A model generated the notes under the pieces. The model was not told where the DNA came from, did not search any database, and saw nothing but the letters and a program-made list of their open reading frames with translations. Below, piece after piece: positions 57,243-64,000 of a stretch of 64,000 nucleotides of DNA (position 1 is its first letter; the number at the start of each line of letters is the position of its first letter). This stretch comes from Bosea sp. 124 (GTDB taxonomy: Bacteria; Pseudomonadota; Alphaproteobacteria; Rhizobiales; Beijerinckiaceae), in NCBI RefSeq assembly GCF_003046175.1, contig NZ_PZZM01000001.1, positions 5,039,001 to 5,103,000 of the forward strand. Reading direction: 5' to 3'. A program made the translations under genes and the position numbers.

Positions 57243-58007
57243 CCGCATCAACCCCAGATTCCAGACGACCGAGATGGCGAGGCTCAGCGTCAGCGCAACC
57301 GCGGATCCGAGCGGGATTGCCGTCAACTGGACGGCTGCGATCGCGATCCCGAAGCCGATCAGGGGCAATGCGCCATTGGCGATGACGGCCGCGGTCGCAG
57401 GTCCGCCGATCCGCGGCTGAAGCATCACGATCATGCTGGTCAGCACCACCGGCAGCGCTGCGAGCGCCCCAGACCAGTTCGGGCCGAGATGCGCGCTGAG
57501 CGTCGTCACCGTACCGGCGAGCGTCGCGACGAAGCCGGCGCGCATCGGGATCAAGTACCAGGGCCGGCTCGGCTCATGCGTCGGCCGCGCCGCGCGATAA
57601 GGCCGGAAGAGCCGGTGCAAGCCGCCATAGACGAGGATCGTCGCGGCCAGCATGACGGGAAGCGACGGTTCGAGCAGGCGCAGCAGGAGCAGCGTCGCAA
57701 GCCAGGCCAGCATCGCCGCCCCGAGAGAGAGGGCGGTTCCGAAGCGCTGCGCCATCGGCACATAGGCGAAACTCAGCCCCGCATTGGCGAGATTGGCCGC
57801 CATGCTGCCGAGAGCGCCTTGCGCGATGAAAGCGGCGTCATGATCGAGGGCGAGGAAGATGTAGACCGGGCCGATCGAGATCGGCAGCGTCGCGATCAAC
57901 GCCGCGACCATCGGCCCGCTGCGTTCGGCCAGGAGCGAACAGCCGACGACGACGGCCGCCGCGGTCGCCATCTTGACAGCCAGCAGCAGAAACCAGGGGT
58001 CGATCAC
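57222..58007 (-). CDS. Multi-pass membrane protein of unknown function
   Basis: A 261-residue protein with about eight helices in two similar halves ([18 protein letters not shown] and [19 protein letters not shown] are comparable 'ALP' segments), suggesting an internal duplication and a transporter role. It is coupled to tgt through a 4-base overlap (58004-58007). Function unknown. Confidence 0.75.
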   Translation of the reverse strand: MIDPWFLLLAVKMATAAAVVVGCSLLAERSGPMVAALIATLPISIGPVYIFLALDHDAAFIAQGALGSMAANLANAGLSFAYVPMAQRFGTALSLGAAMLAWLATLLLLRLLEPSLPVMLAATILVYGGLHRLFRPYRAARPTHEPSRPWYLIPMRAGFVATLAGTVTTLSAHLGPNWSGALAALPVVLTSMIVMLQPRIGGPATAAVIANGALPLIGFGIAIAAVQLTAIPLGSAVALTLSLAISVVWNLGLMRLSRRAR

Positions 58008-59155
58008 GCCGCCTCGCCCGAGGTGTCGCCCCTAACCCAGCCCTCTTTGGTCTCGGCGACGAAATCGGCCAGCCGGCCGGCCGCGATCGCGGCGCGCAGC
58101 CCGGCCATCAGCTCCTGATAATAGGCGAGGTTGATCCAGGTCAGCAGCATCTTCCCCAGCATCTCCTCGGCCTTGACGAGGTGGTGCAGATAGGCGCGCG
58201 ACCAGTCCCTCGCCGCCGGGCAGGACGAGGCCTCGTCGACCGGGCGCGGGTCCTCGGCGTGCTTCGCATTCTTCAGGTTCATCCGGCCGAACCGCGTGAA
58301 GATCTGGCCGTGGCGGCCGGCGCGGGTCGGCATCACGCAGTCGAACATGTCGATGCCGCGGCAGACGGCCTGCACGATATCGTCGGGCGTGCCGACGCCC
58401 ATCAGGTAGCGCGGCCTGGCCTGCGGCAGATGCGGCTCGACCGTCTCGATCATCGCCAGCATGACATCCTGCGGCTCGCCCACGGCCAGACCGCCGATGG
58501 CGTAGCCCTTCAGGTCCATGGCGACGAGCTCGCGCGCGCTTTCGACGCGCAGAGCCGGCACCGAGCCGCCCTGAACGATGCCGAAGAGCGCCCGCCCCGC
58601 GGGATTGCCGAAGGCCTCCTTGCAGCGCTGCGCCCAGCGCAACGAGAGCCGCATCGCCTTTTCCGCGACCTTGTCCTCGCAGGGCAGCGAGACGCATTCG
58701 TCGAGCTGCATGACGATGTCGGAGCCGAGCAGGTTCTGGATCTCGACCGAGCGCTCGGGGCTGAGCATGTGCTTCGAGCCGTCGATATGGGAGCGGAAGG
58801 TGACGCCCTCCTCCGTCAGCTTGCGCAGATTGGCGAGCGACATCACCTGGAACCCGCCGGAATCGGTCAGGATCGGGTGCGGCCAGTTCATGAAGCTGTG
58901 CAGGCCACCAAGCTTCGCCACCCGCTCGGCGCCAGGCCGCAGCATCAGGTGATAGGTGTTGCCGAGCACGACATCGGCGCCGAGCGCCCGGACCTGATCG
59001 GGATACATGCCCTTGACGGTGGCGGCCGTACCGACGGGCATGAAGGCCGGCGTGCGGATGACGCCACGCGGCATACGGATTTCGCCGGTGCGGGCGGCGC
59101 CGTCGCGGGCGTGGAGATGGAAGCTGAAGTCGGTCGCGCTGGGCTCGGTCGTCAT
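58004..59155 (-). CDS. tgt: tRNA-guanine transglycosylase (TGT) with degenerate zinc site
   Basis: Exchanges guanine-34 of Asn, Asp, His and Tyr tRNAs for preQ1. It is 383 residues. Catalytic elements are intact: [21 protein letters not shown] and [12 protein letters not shown]. The structural zinc site, in the family CxCxxC plus a distant His, reads [11 protein letters not shown] here, so two of three Cys are Ser and Ala, and the His position (family TxHNLRYYQ) reads TWINLAYYQ. Thus only one ligand remains. The start [10 protein letters not shown] was chosen over a longer frame without homology. Confidence 0.94.
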   Translation of the reverse strand: MTTEPSATDFSFHLHARDGAARTGEIRMPRGVIRTPAFMPVGTAATVKGMYPDQVRALGADVVLGNTYHLMLRPGAERVAKLGGLHSFMNWPHPILTDSGGFQVMSLANLRKLTEEGVTFRSHIDGSKHMLSPERSVEIQNLLGSDIVMQLDECVSLPCEDKVAEKAMRLSLRWAQRCKEAFGNPAGRALFGIVQGGSVPALRVESARELVAMDLKGYAIGGLAVGEPQDVMLAMIETVEPHLPQARPRYLMGVGTPDDIVQAVCRGIDMFDCVMPTRAGRHGQIFTRFGRMNLKNAKHAEDPRPVDEASSCPAARDWSRAYLHHLVKAEEMLGKMLLTWINLAYYQELMAGLRAAIAAGRLADFVAETKEGWVRGDTSGEAA

Positions 59156-59238
59156 GGGCTGCGAGGTAGCGCAGTCGGCCGCGTCGCGAAAGGGCGCGTC
59201 CGGTGTAGCGGCTGCGCCTTGACCGCGTGTCAGCCGGT

Positions 59239-59988
59239 CTATCGCGTCCGATAGGATTGGCGCAGCGCGAACACCAGGATCGCCACCGTCAGCCATAGCC
59301 GCACGGTCGCAAAGGAAAAGACGAATGCGAAGAAGAGCAGCCCCTTGACGCTGCGAGGGAGGTCGGCGTGGAACCACATGTCGCGGATCAGCATCCGAAA
59401 CCAGCCCTGGACCGGATGAAGCAGGATCGAGATCGCAGCCACCAGCAGGACACCCGGCACGAGCCAGCTCGCCCTGTCCGCAAACTGCCGCATCGCTTTG
59501 AAAAGACCAGGCTTCGACGCCTCGTCGACCTGCAGCACCATCAGCAGGAGCAGAGCCGCCACGAGTGCGCTCCAGACACGGCCGAGAGGACTCCTTTGAT
59601 CAAAGGCGATGCCGTCAAAACCCAGCATGAGCTCATGAGGCTCGGCGACAAGGCCGGAACTCGCTGCGACGATGGTCGCCACGATCATGAGACCGAAAAT
59701 CGGCAGGAGAACGGTGCGGGACATTTTGATCTGCTGCGACAGACCCATCTGGCCCAGGCCGCTTTGACCGTTGCTGATCAGCACCATGCGCCACGTCACG
59801 ATCACAAATGCCAGGAGCAAGGAGACATTGGCGATCACGATGGCCGGCACGGCGATCAATCCGCCGCCAAATGCCACAAGGCGCATCGTCGCCGCCAGCA
59901 TGAGCCAGGGGATCGCCTGGAGCAGCCGAAAGGGGCCATAGGAAACCGATGGCAACGCGGGTTGCGGCAGGGCAAGAGGTGTCGCCAT
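59239..59988 (-). CDS. Hypothetical membrane protein
   Basis: A 249-residue protein with about six membrane helices (for example about 26-70, 93-112, 140-155, 170-190 and 215-245). ATG 59988 has AGGG 8 bases upstream; GTG 59997 is an alternative. Not recognised. It is followed by tgt 83 bases downstream in the same direction. Confidence 0.7.
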   Translation of the reverse strand: MATPLALPQPALPSVSYGPFRLLQAIPWLMLAATMRLVAFGGGLIAVPAIVIANVSLLLAFVIVTWRMVLISNGQSGLGQMGLSQQIKMSRTVLLPIFGLMIVATIVAASSGLVAEPHELMLGFDGIAFDQRSPLGRVWSALVAALLLLMVLQVDEASKPGLFKAMRQFADRASWLVPGVLLVAAISILLHPVQGWFRMLIRDMWFHADLPRSVKGLLFFAFVFSFATVRLWLTVAILVFALRQSYRTR

Positions 59989-60072
59989 GACGCGCACCCT
60001 ATCAGCGACGGCTCAACCACCCGTTGAGCCGTCGCTTAAAAAGCTCCGCTTCGTGCCGGCAATGGTGGGCGG

Positions 60073-60435
60073 TCAAGCCGCCGCAGGCTTGATGCCCCCG
60101 GCATAGATTTCCGGCTTGAAGCCGACGATCGTCGCGCCTTCGCCCAGATCGAGCACCGGTCGCTTGATCATCGCGGGCTGCGCCAGCATCAGGGCGATGG
60201 CCTTTTGCGCGTCGAGGCCATGCTTGTCGGCGTCGGGCAAGGCGCGAAAGGTCGTCCCGGAGCGGTTCAGCACCGTCTCCCAGCCATGCTGCTTCACCCA
60301 GCGCTCCAGCGAGGCGCGATCGACGCCGCTGGCCTTGTAGTCATGGAAGGCATGGGCCACCCCATGCGCCTCCAGCCAGCTCCGCGCCTTCTTGATCGTG
60401 TCGCAGTTCTTGATGCCGTAGATCGTGATCGCCAC
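60073..60435 (-). CDS. ArsC/Spx-family (YffB-like) protein
   Basis: A 120-residue thioredoxin-fold protein. The N-terminal motif is IKNCDTIKKARSWLEAHGV, with the single active-type Cys C10; NRSGTTFRALP and KRPVLDLGEGATIVGF complete the ArsC/Spx pattern. YffB-type proteins bind glutathione and are not proven arsenate reductases. It lies 12 bases downstream of a GST gene in the same direction, a sensible redox pair. Confidence 0.9.
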   Translation of the reverse strand: MAITIYGIKNCDTIKKARSWLEAHGVAHAFHDYKASGVDRASLERWVKQHGWETVLNRSGTTFRALPDADKHGLDAQKAIALMLAQPAMIKRPVLDLGEGATIVGFKPEIYAGGIKPAAA

Positions 60436-60447
60436 GCTGGACGCTCC

Positions 60448-61155
60448 TCAGGCCGGCCGCTTCGGGCTGTCGAGACCGCGCTGGACGGCGGGCCGTGCCA
60501 GTCCGCGCTCGAGCCAGGCCGGAACGTTCTTCAAGCTGGCGTAATCGACGAGTTCGCCGGCGCCATAAAAACCAACGAGATTGCGCACCCAGCCGAGGGT
60601 CGCGATGTCGGCGATGCTGTAGTCGGCGCCCATGATCCAGTCGCGCCCGGCAAGCCGCGTCTCCAACACACCGAGAAGGCGCTTGCTTTCGGCGGCGTAG
60701 CGGTCGCGCGGGCGCTTGTCCTCATAGTCCTTGCCGGCGAATTTGTGGAAGAAGCCGAGCTGGCCGAACATCGGCCCGATGGCCGCCATCTGGAACATCA
60801 CCCACTGGATCGTCTCGTAGCGGGCAGCCGGGTCGGCCGACATCAGCTTGCCGGTCTTCTCCGCGAGATAGACCAGGATCGCGCCCGACTCGAACAGCCC
60901 GAGCGGCTTGCCACCCGGCCCATCTGGATCGATGATCGCCGGAATCTTGCCATTGGGGTTGAGCGAGAGGAATTCTGGCCCCCAGGTCTCGTTCTGGCCG
61001 ATATTGATCGTGTGCGGCTCGTAGGGCAGGCCGAGTTCCTCCAGCGCGATCGACACCTTCACGCCATTGGGCGTCGGCAGCGAATAGAGCTGGATGCGGT
61101 CGGGGTGCTTCGCCGGCCAGCGCGTCGTGATCGGAAAAGCGGACAGGTCTGCCAT
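60448..61155 (-). CDS. Glutathione S-transferase (YfcG/nu-class-like)
   Basis: A 235-residue GST. The thioredoxin-like domain contains IQLYSLPTPNGVKVSIALEE with the TPN segment of nu-class proteins, NPNGKIPAIIDPDG and FESGAILVYLAEK; the helical domain follows from about 100 (IQWVMFQMAAIGPMFGQLGF). Nu-class members such as YfcG act as disulfide-bond reductases with glutathione. GTGGAG upstream supports ATG 61155. First gene of the pair with the ArsC/Spx-like protein. Confidence 0.92.
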   Translation of the reverse strand: MADLSAFPITTRWPAKHPDRIQLYSLPTPNGVKVSIALEELGLPYEPHTINIGQNETWGPEFLSLNPNGKIPAIIDPDGPGGKPLGLFESGAILVYLAEKTGKLMSADPAARYETIQWVMFQMAAIGPMFGQLGFFHKFAGKDYEDKRPRDRYAAESKRLLGVLETRLAGRDWIMGADYSIADIATLGWVRNLVGFYGAGELVDYASLKNVPAWLERGLARPAVQRGLDSPKRPA

Positions 61156-61275
61156 CGGAAGCTCCACGGACACCAAAGGCGCCGAGGAATCGACGCATGA
61201 TGGGCGGGACGATAGCCGCCCTGCCCGGCCGTGCAATCTCACATGCCCGTCAGCGGCAGCAGCCGTGCCACGCGT

Positions 61276-62022
61276 TCAGAGCGGGGCGGCCTCGCGGGCA
61301 CGAGCCACCGGGGCGGCGGCTGGCGCCGCGTCGTCCCGCTCGGCGCGGAACGCCGCGATTTCCCCGGCGAGCATCGTCTCGATCGGTGGGCTGGCATCGT
61401 CGCAGACGATCGGCCTCAGCCGCGTCTCGACGAGCGAGAGGTGGCTGCTCATCGCCTTGACCGCCTTGTTGCGCTCGCCCGCCGCCAGCGCCCGGAAGAT
61501 CAGCCGATGCTCCTCGCAGCCGCAAGCCGAGCCAGCCGTCGTCTCGTAGCGCTTCACCAGCATCAGCGTCCGGCTGATCAGTTCATGCGCCTGCCGCTGG
61601 ACGATCGGGTTCCCGATCATCTCGGCCAGCAGGAAATGGAATTCGGCCGAGAGCCTGAGCCAGGTCGGCTGATCGCCGCGCCGCATCGCATCGGCCTCGG
61701 CATCGACATGCTCGCGCAGCCGGGCGATCTGGGGCTCGGTCAGGGTGTCGGCGAGATGGGCGACCATGCCGCTTTCGAGGATGCGCCTGGCCTCGTAGAC
61801 CACGCGGCCCTCGCGCAGGTCGGGCTCGATGGTGAAAGCGCCGCGATTCTTGACGATCTCCAGCAGGCGTTCATGGCCGAGCCGGTGCAGCACCTTGCGA
61901 ATGCGCTCGCGGCTGACCCCGAAGACCTCGGCGAGGCGATGCTCGCCGAGCTTCATCCCGCCCGGCAGGCCGCCGGCCAGGAGGAATCGGGAGAGGATCG
62001 CGTGAATCGTCGCTTCGTTCAT
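61276..62022 (-). CDS. GntR-family (FCD/FadR subgroup) transcriptional regulator
   Basis: A 248-residue regulator with an N-terminal winged helix (about 5-70: LGEHRLAEVFGVSRERIRKV) and an all-helical FCD ligand domain (about 80-215; metal-type residues in ESGMVAHL, EFHFLLAE and HLSLVETR). It is divergent from a polyamine-type ABC transporter operon, which it probably controls. Paired TTATGCACAT and TTGTGCACAA boxes in the intergenic region are its likely operators. Confidence 0.9.
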   Translation of the reverse strand: MNEATIHAILSRFLLAGGLPGGMKLGEHRLAEVFGVSRERIRKVLHRLGHERLLEIVKNRGAFTIEPDLREGRVVYEARRILESGMVAHLADTLTEPQIARLREHVDAEADAMRRGDQPTWLRLSAEFHFLLAEMIGNPIVQRQAHELISRTLMLVKRYETTAGSACGCEEHRLIFRALAAGERNKAVKAMSSHLSLVETRLRPIVCDDASPPIETMLAGEIAAFRAERDDAAPAAAPVARAREAAPL

Positions 62023-62122
62023 TTCAATCCGTCATACCGCATGTTCGGGCCGGCGAGCGGTCTTCCGCTGTCCGCCAACGACGCCTCCGATCATCCCCAC
62101 TCTATCATCGGCGGCCCGAATC

Positions 62123-62153
62123 TTATGCACATTCTATTTGCGATTGTGCACAA
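62123..62153. promoter_or_regulatory. Candidate GntR operator: two related palindromic boxes 21 bp apart
   Basis: TTATGCACAT (62123-62132) and the perfect palindrome TTGTGCACAA (62144-62153) share the TGCACA core and lie 21 bp apart centre to centre, two helical turns. This fits cooperative binding by a dimeric regulator. They lie between the GntR gene (start 62022) and the sigma-54-type promoter at 62273. Nothing else coding is seen in 62023-62344. Confidence 0.5.
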
Positions 62154-62272
62154 AATTGACACGACCATGCGCTATGGCCGCGCCTGTTCCCGTGATGAAA
62201 CCGATTCCGGAACCGCCCTCATCCATCTGAAATTACGACATCTTTTCAAGGCGTCATGAGTCGTCCGGCAAT

Positions 62273-62288
62273 TGGCATGGCGGTTGCT
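62273..62288 (+). promoter_or_regulatory. Sigma-54-type promoter for the polyamine-type ABC operon
   Basis: TGGCATGGCGGTTGCT matches TGGCAY-N5-TTGCW: the -24 GG and -12 GC are at the correct distance, with T for C at one position, a frequent variant. The predicted start is near 62299, 46 bases before the ATG at 62345. A bacterial enhancer-binding protein would be needed. Confidence 0.55.
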
Positions 62289-62344
62289 AAAGCCTTCGGA
62301 TGTCCGCGCCACCTGGGAGCGCGCCGAAGCTGAGAGGCCAGACC

Positions 62345-63394
62345 ATGGATACGCTTTTCGAGGGCCAGCCGACCCGCCGCGCCTTGCTCCGGGCCGGAGC
62401 CGCGGCCTCCGTGCTGATCGCCTCTCCGGCCGTGCTGCGCGCGCAGACCAAGGAACTCGTCGTCGGCGGCGCCGCCGGCCACAAGCCCTGGGTCGAGCAG
62501 ATCGTCACCCCCGCCTTCGAGAAGAAGTACAACTGCAAGGTGCTGTTCGAAGGCACGCGCTCCCTCGTCAATCTCGAGAAGATGCAGAAGAACAAGGGCA
62601 GCCAGTACATGTCGGTCGTCCAGATGGACGATCCCGTCATGATCCTGGCGGTCAAGGAGGGCCTGCTCGAGCCGCTGACCGTCGCCAAAGCGCCCAACCT
62701 CGCCGACCTGCTGCCTGGATCGACCCATATGGAGGGGATGTGGGCAAACTACCTCCAGCCCTGGCTCGGCGTCGCCTACAGCAAGAGCGCGATGAAGACC
62801 CCGCCCTCCTCCTGGGCCGAGATGTTCGACCCGAAATACAAGGGCCGCATCGTCATCCCGTCGCTGCAGAATACGGAAGGCCTGCCCTCGCTGTTCGTCG
62901 CCGGGCTGCTCGCAGGGGGCACGATAGAGAGCGTGCAGAAGGACACCGATGCCGGCTTCAAGAAGCTGGCTTCGCTGAAGCCGAACCTGCTGACGATCTA
63001 CACCCAGCAGCCGCAGGCCTTCAATCTGCTCGAACAGGGTGAGGCCTGGATGATCGGACCGGCGATGTCGTCCTATGCGCTGGAGCGCAAGGCGGCCGGC
63101 GCGCCGATCGATCTCGTCGCGCCGAAGGAAGGCGTCTTCGCGATGCCGTCGGGCATCGCCGTGATCAAGGGCGCGCCGCAGGCCGAGCTCGCCTTCGCCT
63201 ATGTCAACGAACTGCTCGGGGCCGAACTGCAGAGCAAGCTCGCCGGGCCGACCTTCTCGCTCGCCACCAACAAGGCCGTTCCGAAACCGGAGGGCCTGGG
63301 CGCCGACGTCAAGATCCACCAGATCGACTGGGCCAATGTCGCGGCCCAGCGCAATGACTGGGTCAAGCGCTGGGACCGCGAGATGGCGATCTGA
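62345..63394 (+). CDS. Polyamine-type (PotD-like) ABC transporter substrate-binding protein
   Basis: A 349-residue periplasmic binding protein of the SBP_bac_8/13 class with a Tat-like signal (TRRALLRAGAAASVLIASPA, cleavage near LRAQ at about 34). The mature domain has WGNYLQP-like GMWANYLQPWLGVAYSK and QGEAWMIGPAMSSYAL segments. Ligand not certain: iron, polyamine or opine-type ligands are all possible. Two bases separate its stop from the ATPase gene start. Confidence 0.88.
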   Translation: MDTLFEGQPTRRALLRAGAAASVLIASPAVLRAQTKELVVGGAAGHKPWVEQIVTPAFEKKYNCKVLFEGTRSLVNLEKMQKNKGSQYMSVVQMDDPVMILAVKEGLLEPLTVAKAPNLADLLPGSTHMEGMWANYLQPWLGVAYSKSAMKTPPSSWAEMFDPKYKGRIVIPSLQNTEGLPSLFVAGLLAGGTIESVQKDTDAGFKKLASLKPNLLTIYTQQPQAFNLLEQGEAWMIGPAMSSYALERKAAGAPIDLVAPKEGVFAMPSGIAVIKGAPQAELAFAYVNELLGAELQSKLAGPTFSLATNKAVPKPEGLGADVKIHQIDWANVAAQRNDWVKRWDREMAI

Positions 63395-63396
63395 GC

Positions 63397-64000
63397 ATGG
63401 CGGACGGTTTCCTCTCCGTCGCCGGGGCGGCGAAGACGTTCGGCAGCGCCCTGGTCCTGGACGGCGTCGACCTCTCGATGAGCCGCGGCGAGTTCATCTC
63501 GCTGCTCGGCCCCTCGGGCTGCGGCAAGACCACGCTGCTGCGCATCGTGGCCGGGCTGATGCGGCCCGACCAGGGCAAGGTCGCCCTCGACGGAGAGGAC
63601 ATCACACGGCGCCCGCCGCATCGGCGCGACGTCAGCGTCGTGTTCCAGAGCTATGCGCTGTTTCCGCATCTCACCGTCGCGGAAAACGTCGCCTTTGGGC
63701 TCAAGGCACGCGGGGCGCCCGCAGCCGACGTCGCGCCCGCAGTCGCGCGCTTCCTCGACCTCGTCCAGATGGGCGCCTATGCCGGGCGCTCGATCAAGGC
63801 CCTCTCGGGCGGCCAGCAGCAGCGTGTCGCAGTGGCGCGCGCGCTGGTCGTCGGGCCGAAGCTCCTCCTGCTCGACGAGCCATTCTCGGCGCTCGACCGC
63901 AAGCTGCGCGAGACCATGCAGATCGACCTGAAGCGCCTGCTGCGCGAGGTCGGCACCACCGCGATCTTCGTCACGCATGACCAGGACGAGGCGCTGACGA
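63397..64000 (+). CDS. PotA-like ABC transporter ATPase, 3'-truncated by window edge
   Basis: ATP-binding subunit partner of the preceding binding protein. Walker A is GPSGCGKTTLLRIVAG (about 39-54), the Q-loop is VVFQSYALFPH, the signature is LSGGQQQRVAVARAL and Walker B is LLLLDEPFSALDRKLRE, with the H-loop in FVTHDQDEA. About 201 residues are present; family members are near 350, with a C-terminal TOBE domain lying outside the window. Permease genes are expected downstream. Confidence 0.95.
   Translation, partial: MADGFLSVAGAAKTFGSALVLDGVDLSMSRGEFISLLGPSGCGKTTLLRIVAGLMRPDQGKVALDGEDITRRPPHRRDVSVVFQSYALFPHLTVAENVAFGLKARGAPAADVAPAVARFLDLVQMGAYAGRSIKALSGGQQQRVAVARALVVGPKLLLLDEPFSALDRKLRETMQIDLKRLLREVGTTAIFVTHDQDEALT

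Overview
This window reads as a chromosomal segment of a high-GC alphaproteobacterium of the order Hyphomicrobiales (Rhizobiales), most likely a Bosea-like genus. The grounds are the contiguous nuoA-G order, the lon/clpX/clpP/tig block, the divK-pleD pair, DUF3572, an EipB-like protein, an acdS/acdR pair, a urtABCDE urea transporter and the style of the dispersed intergenic repeats. The genus is inference; the order is well supported. No phage, plasmid, insertion sequence or CRISPR array is visible. The window is mostly core chromosome with a few accessory patches.

Layout. 1-7434 (minus): nuoG (cut by the window edge), nuoF, nuoE, nuoD, nuoC, nuoB, nuoA, respiratory complex I. 7695-10400: two small secreted proteins, a lone molybdate-type binding protein, tRNA-Asp, a possibly broken gene and tRNA-Val. 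10527-17439 (minus): lon, clpX, clpP, tig and tRNA-Leu, a protein quality-control block. 17614-19478: an unusual multicopper-oxidase-fold protein lacking most copper ligands, overlapped by a DoxX-like membrane protein. 19499-21025: gluconokinase and 6-phosphogluconate dehydrogenase. 21119-23721: two unknown genes, then acdS (ACC deaminase) divergent from its Lrp-type regulator. 23909-29658 (minus): urtEDCBA behind a near-perfect sigma-54 promoter. 29972-30199: a compact unit with a -35 box, a 14-base Shine-Dalgarno, a 25-codon ORF and a strong terminator. 30313-35514: rnr, DUF983, Nudix, rpmG, an orphan BrnA-like protein and small envelope proteins. 35860-37620: pleD and divK. 37767-45808: DUF3572, dinB, EipB-like, RidA, GDPD, a DUF482 acyltransferase, HIT, AzlCD and unknowns. 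45813-48846: clpA and clpS. 49040-55402: kdsA, MFS, a TadG-like vWA protein, queF, two micro membrane proteins and eno. 55406-61155: membrane proteins, DMT exporter, tgt (with a degenerate zinc site), ArsC/Spx-like protein and GST. 61276-64000: a GntR-family regulator divergent from a polyamine-type ABC transporter with its own sigma-54 promoter; the ATPase runs off the end.

Themes. Nitrogen economy recurs: urea uptake, ACC deamination and a second sigma-54-type promoter before an ABC transporter. Regulated proteolysis is dense (Lon, ClpXP, ClpAPS, trigger factor). queF and tgt are both queuosine genes. Three families of short intergenic repeats are scattered through the window; one copy appears to be inserted in frame into urtD, and another family abuts the stop codons of two genes.

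All calls rest on reading the sequence and translations by eye. Promoters, operators and repeat families are motif-level proposals. Coordinates of start codons are choices, explained where they matter.
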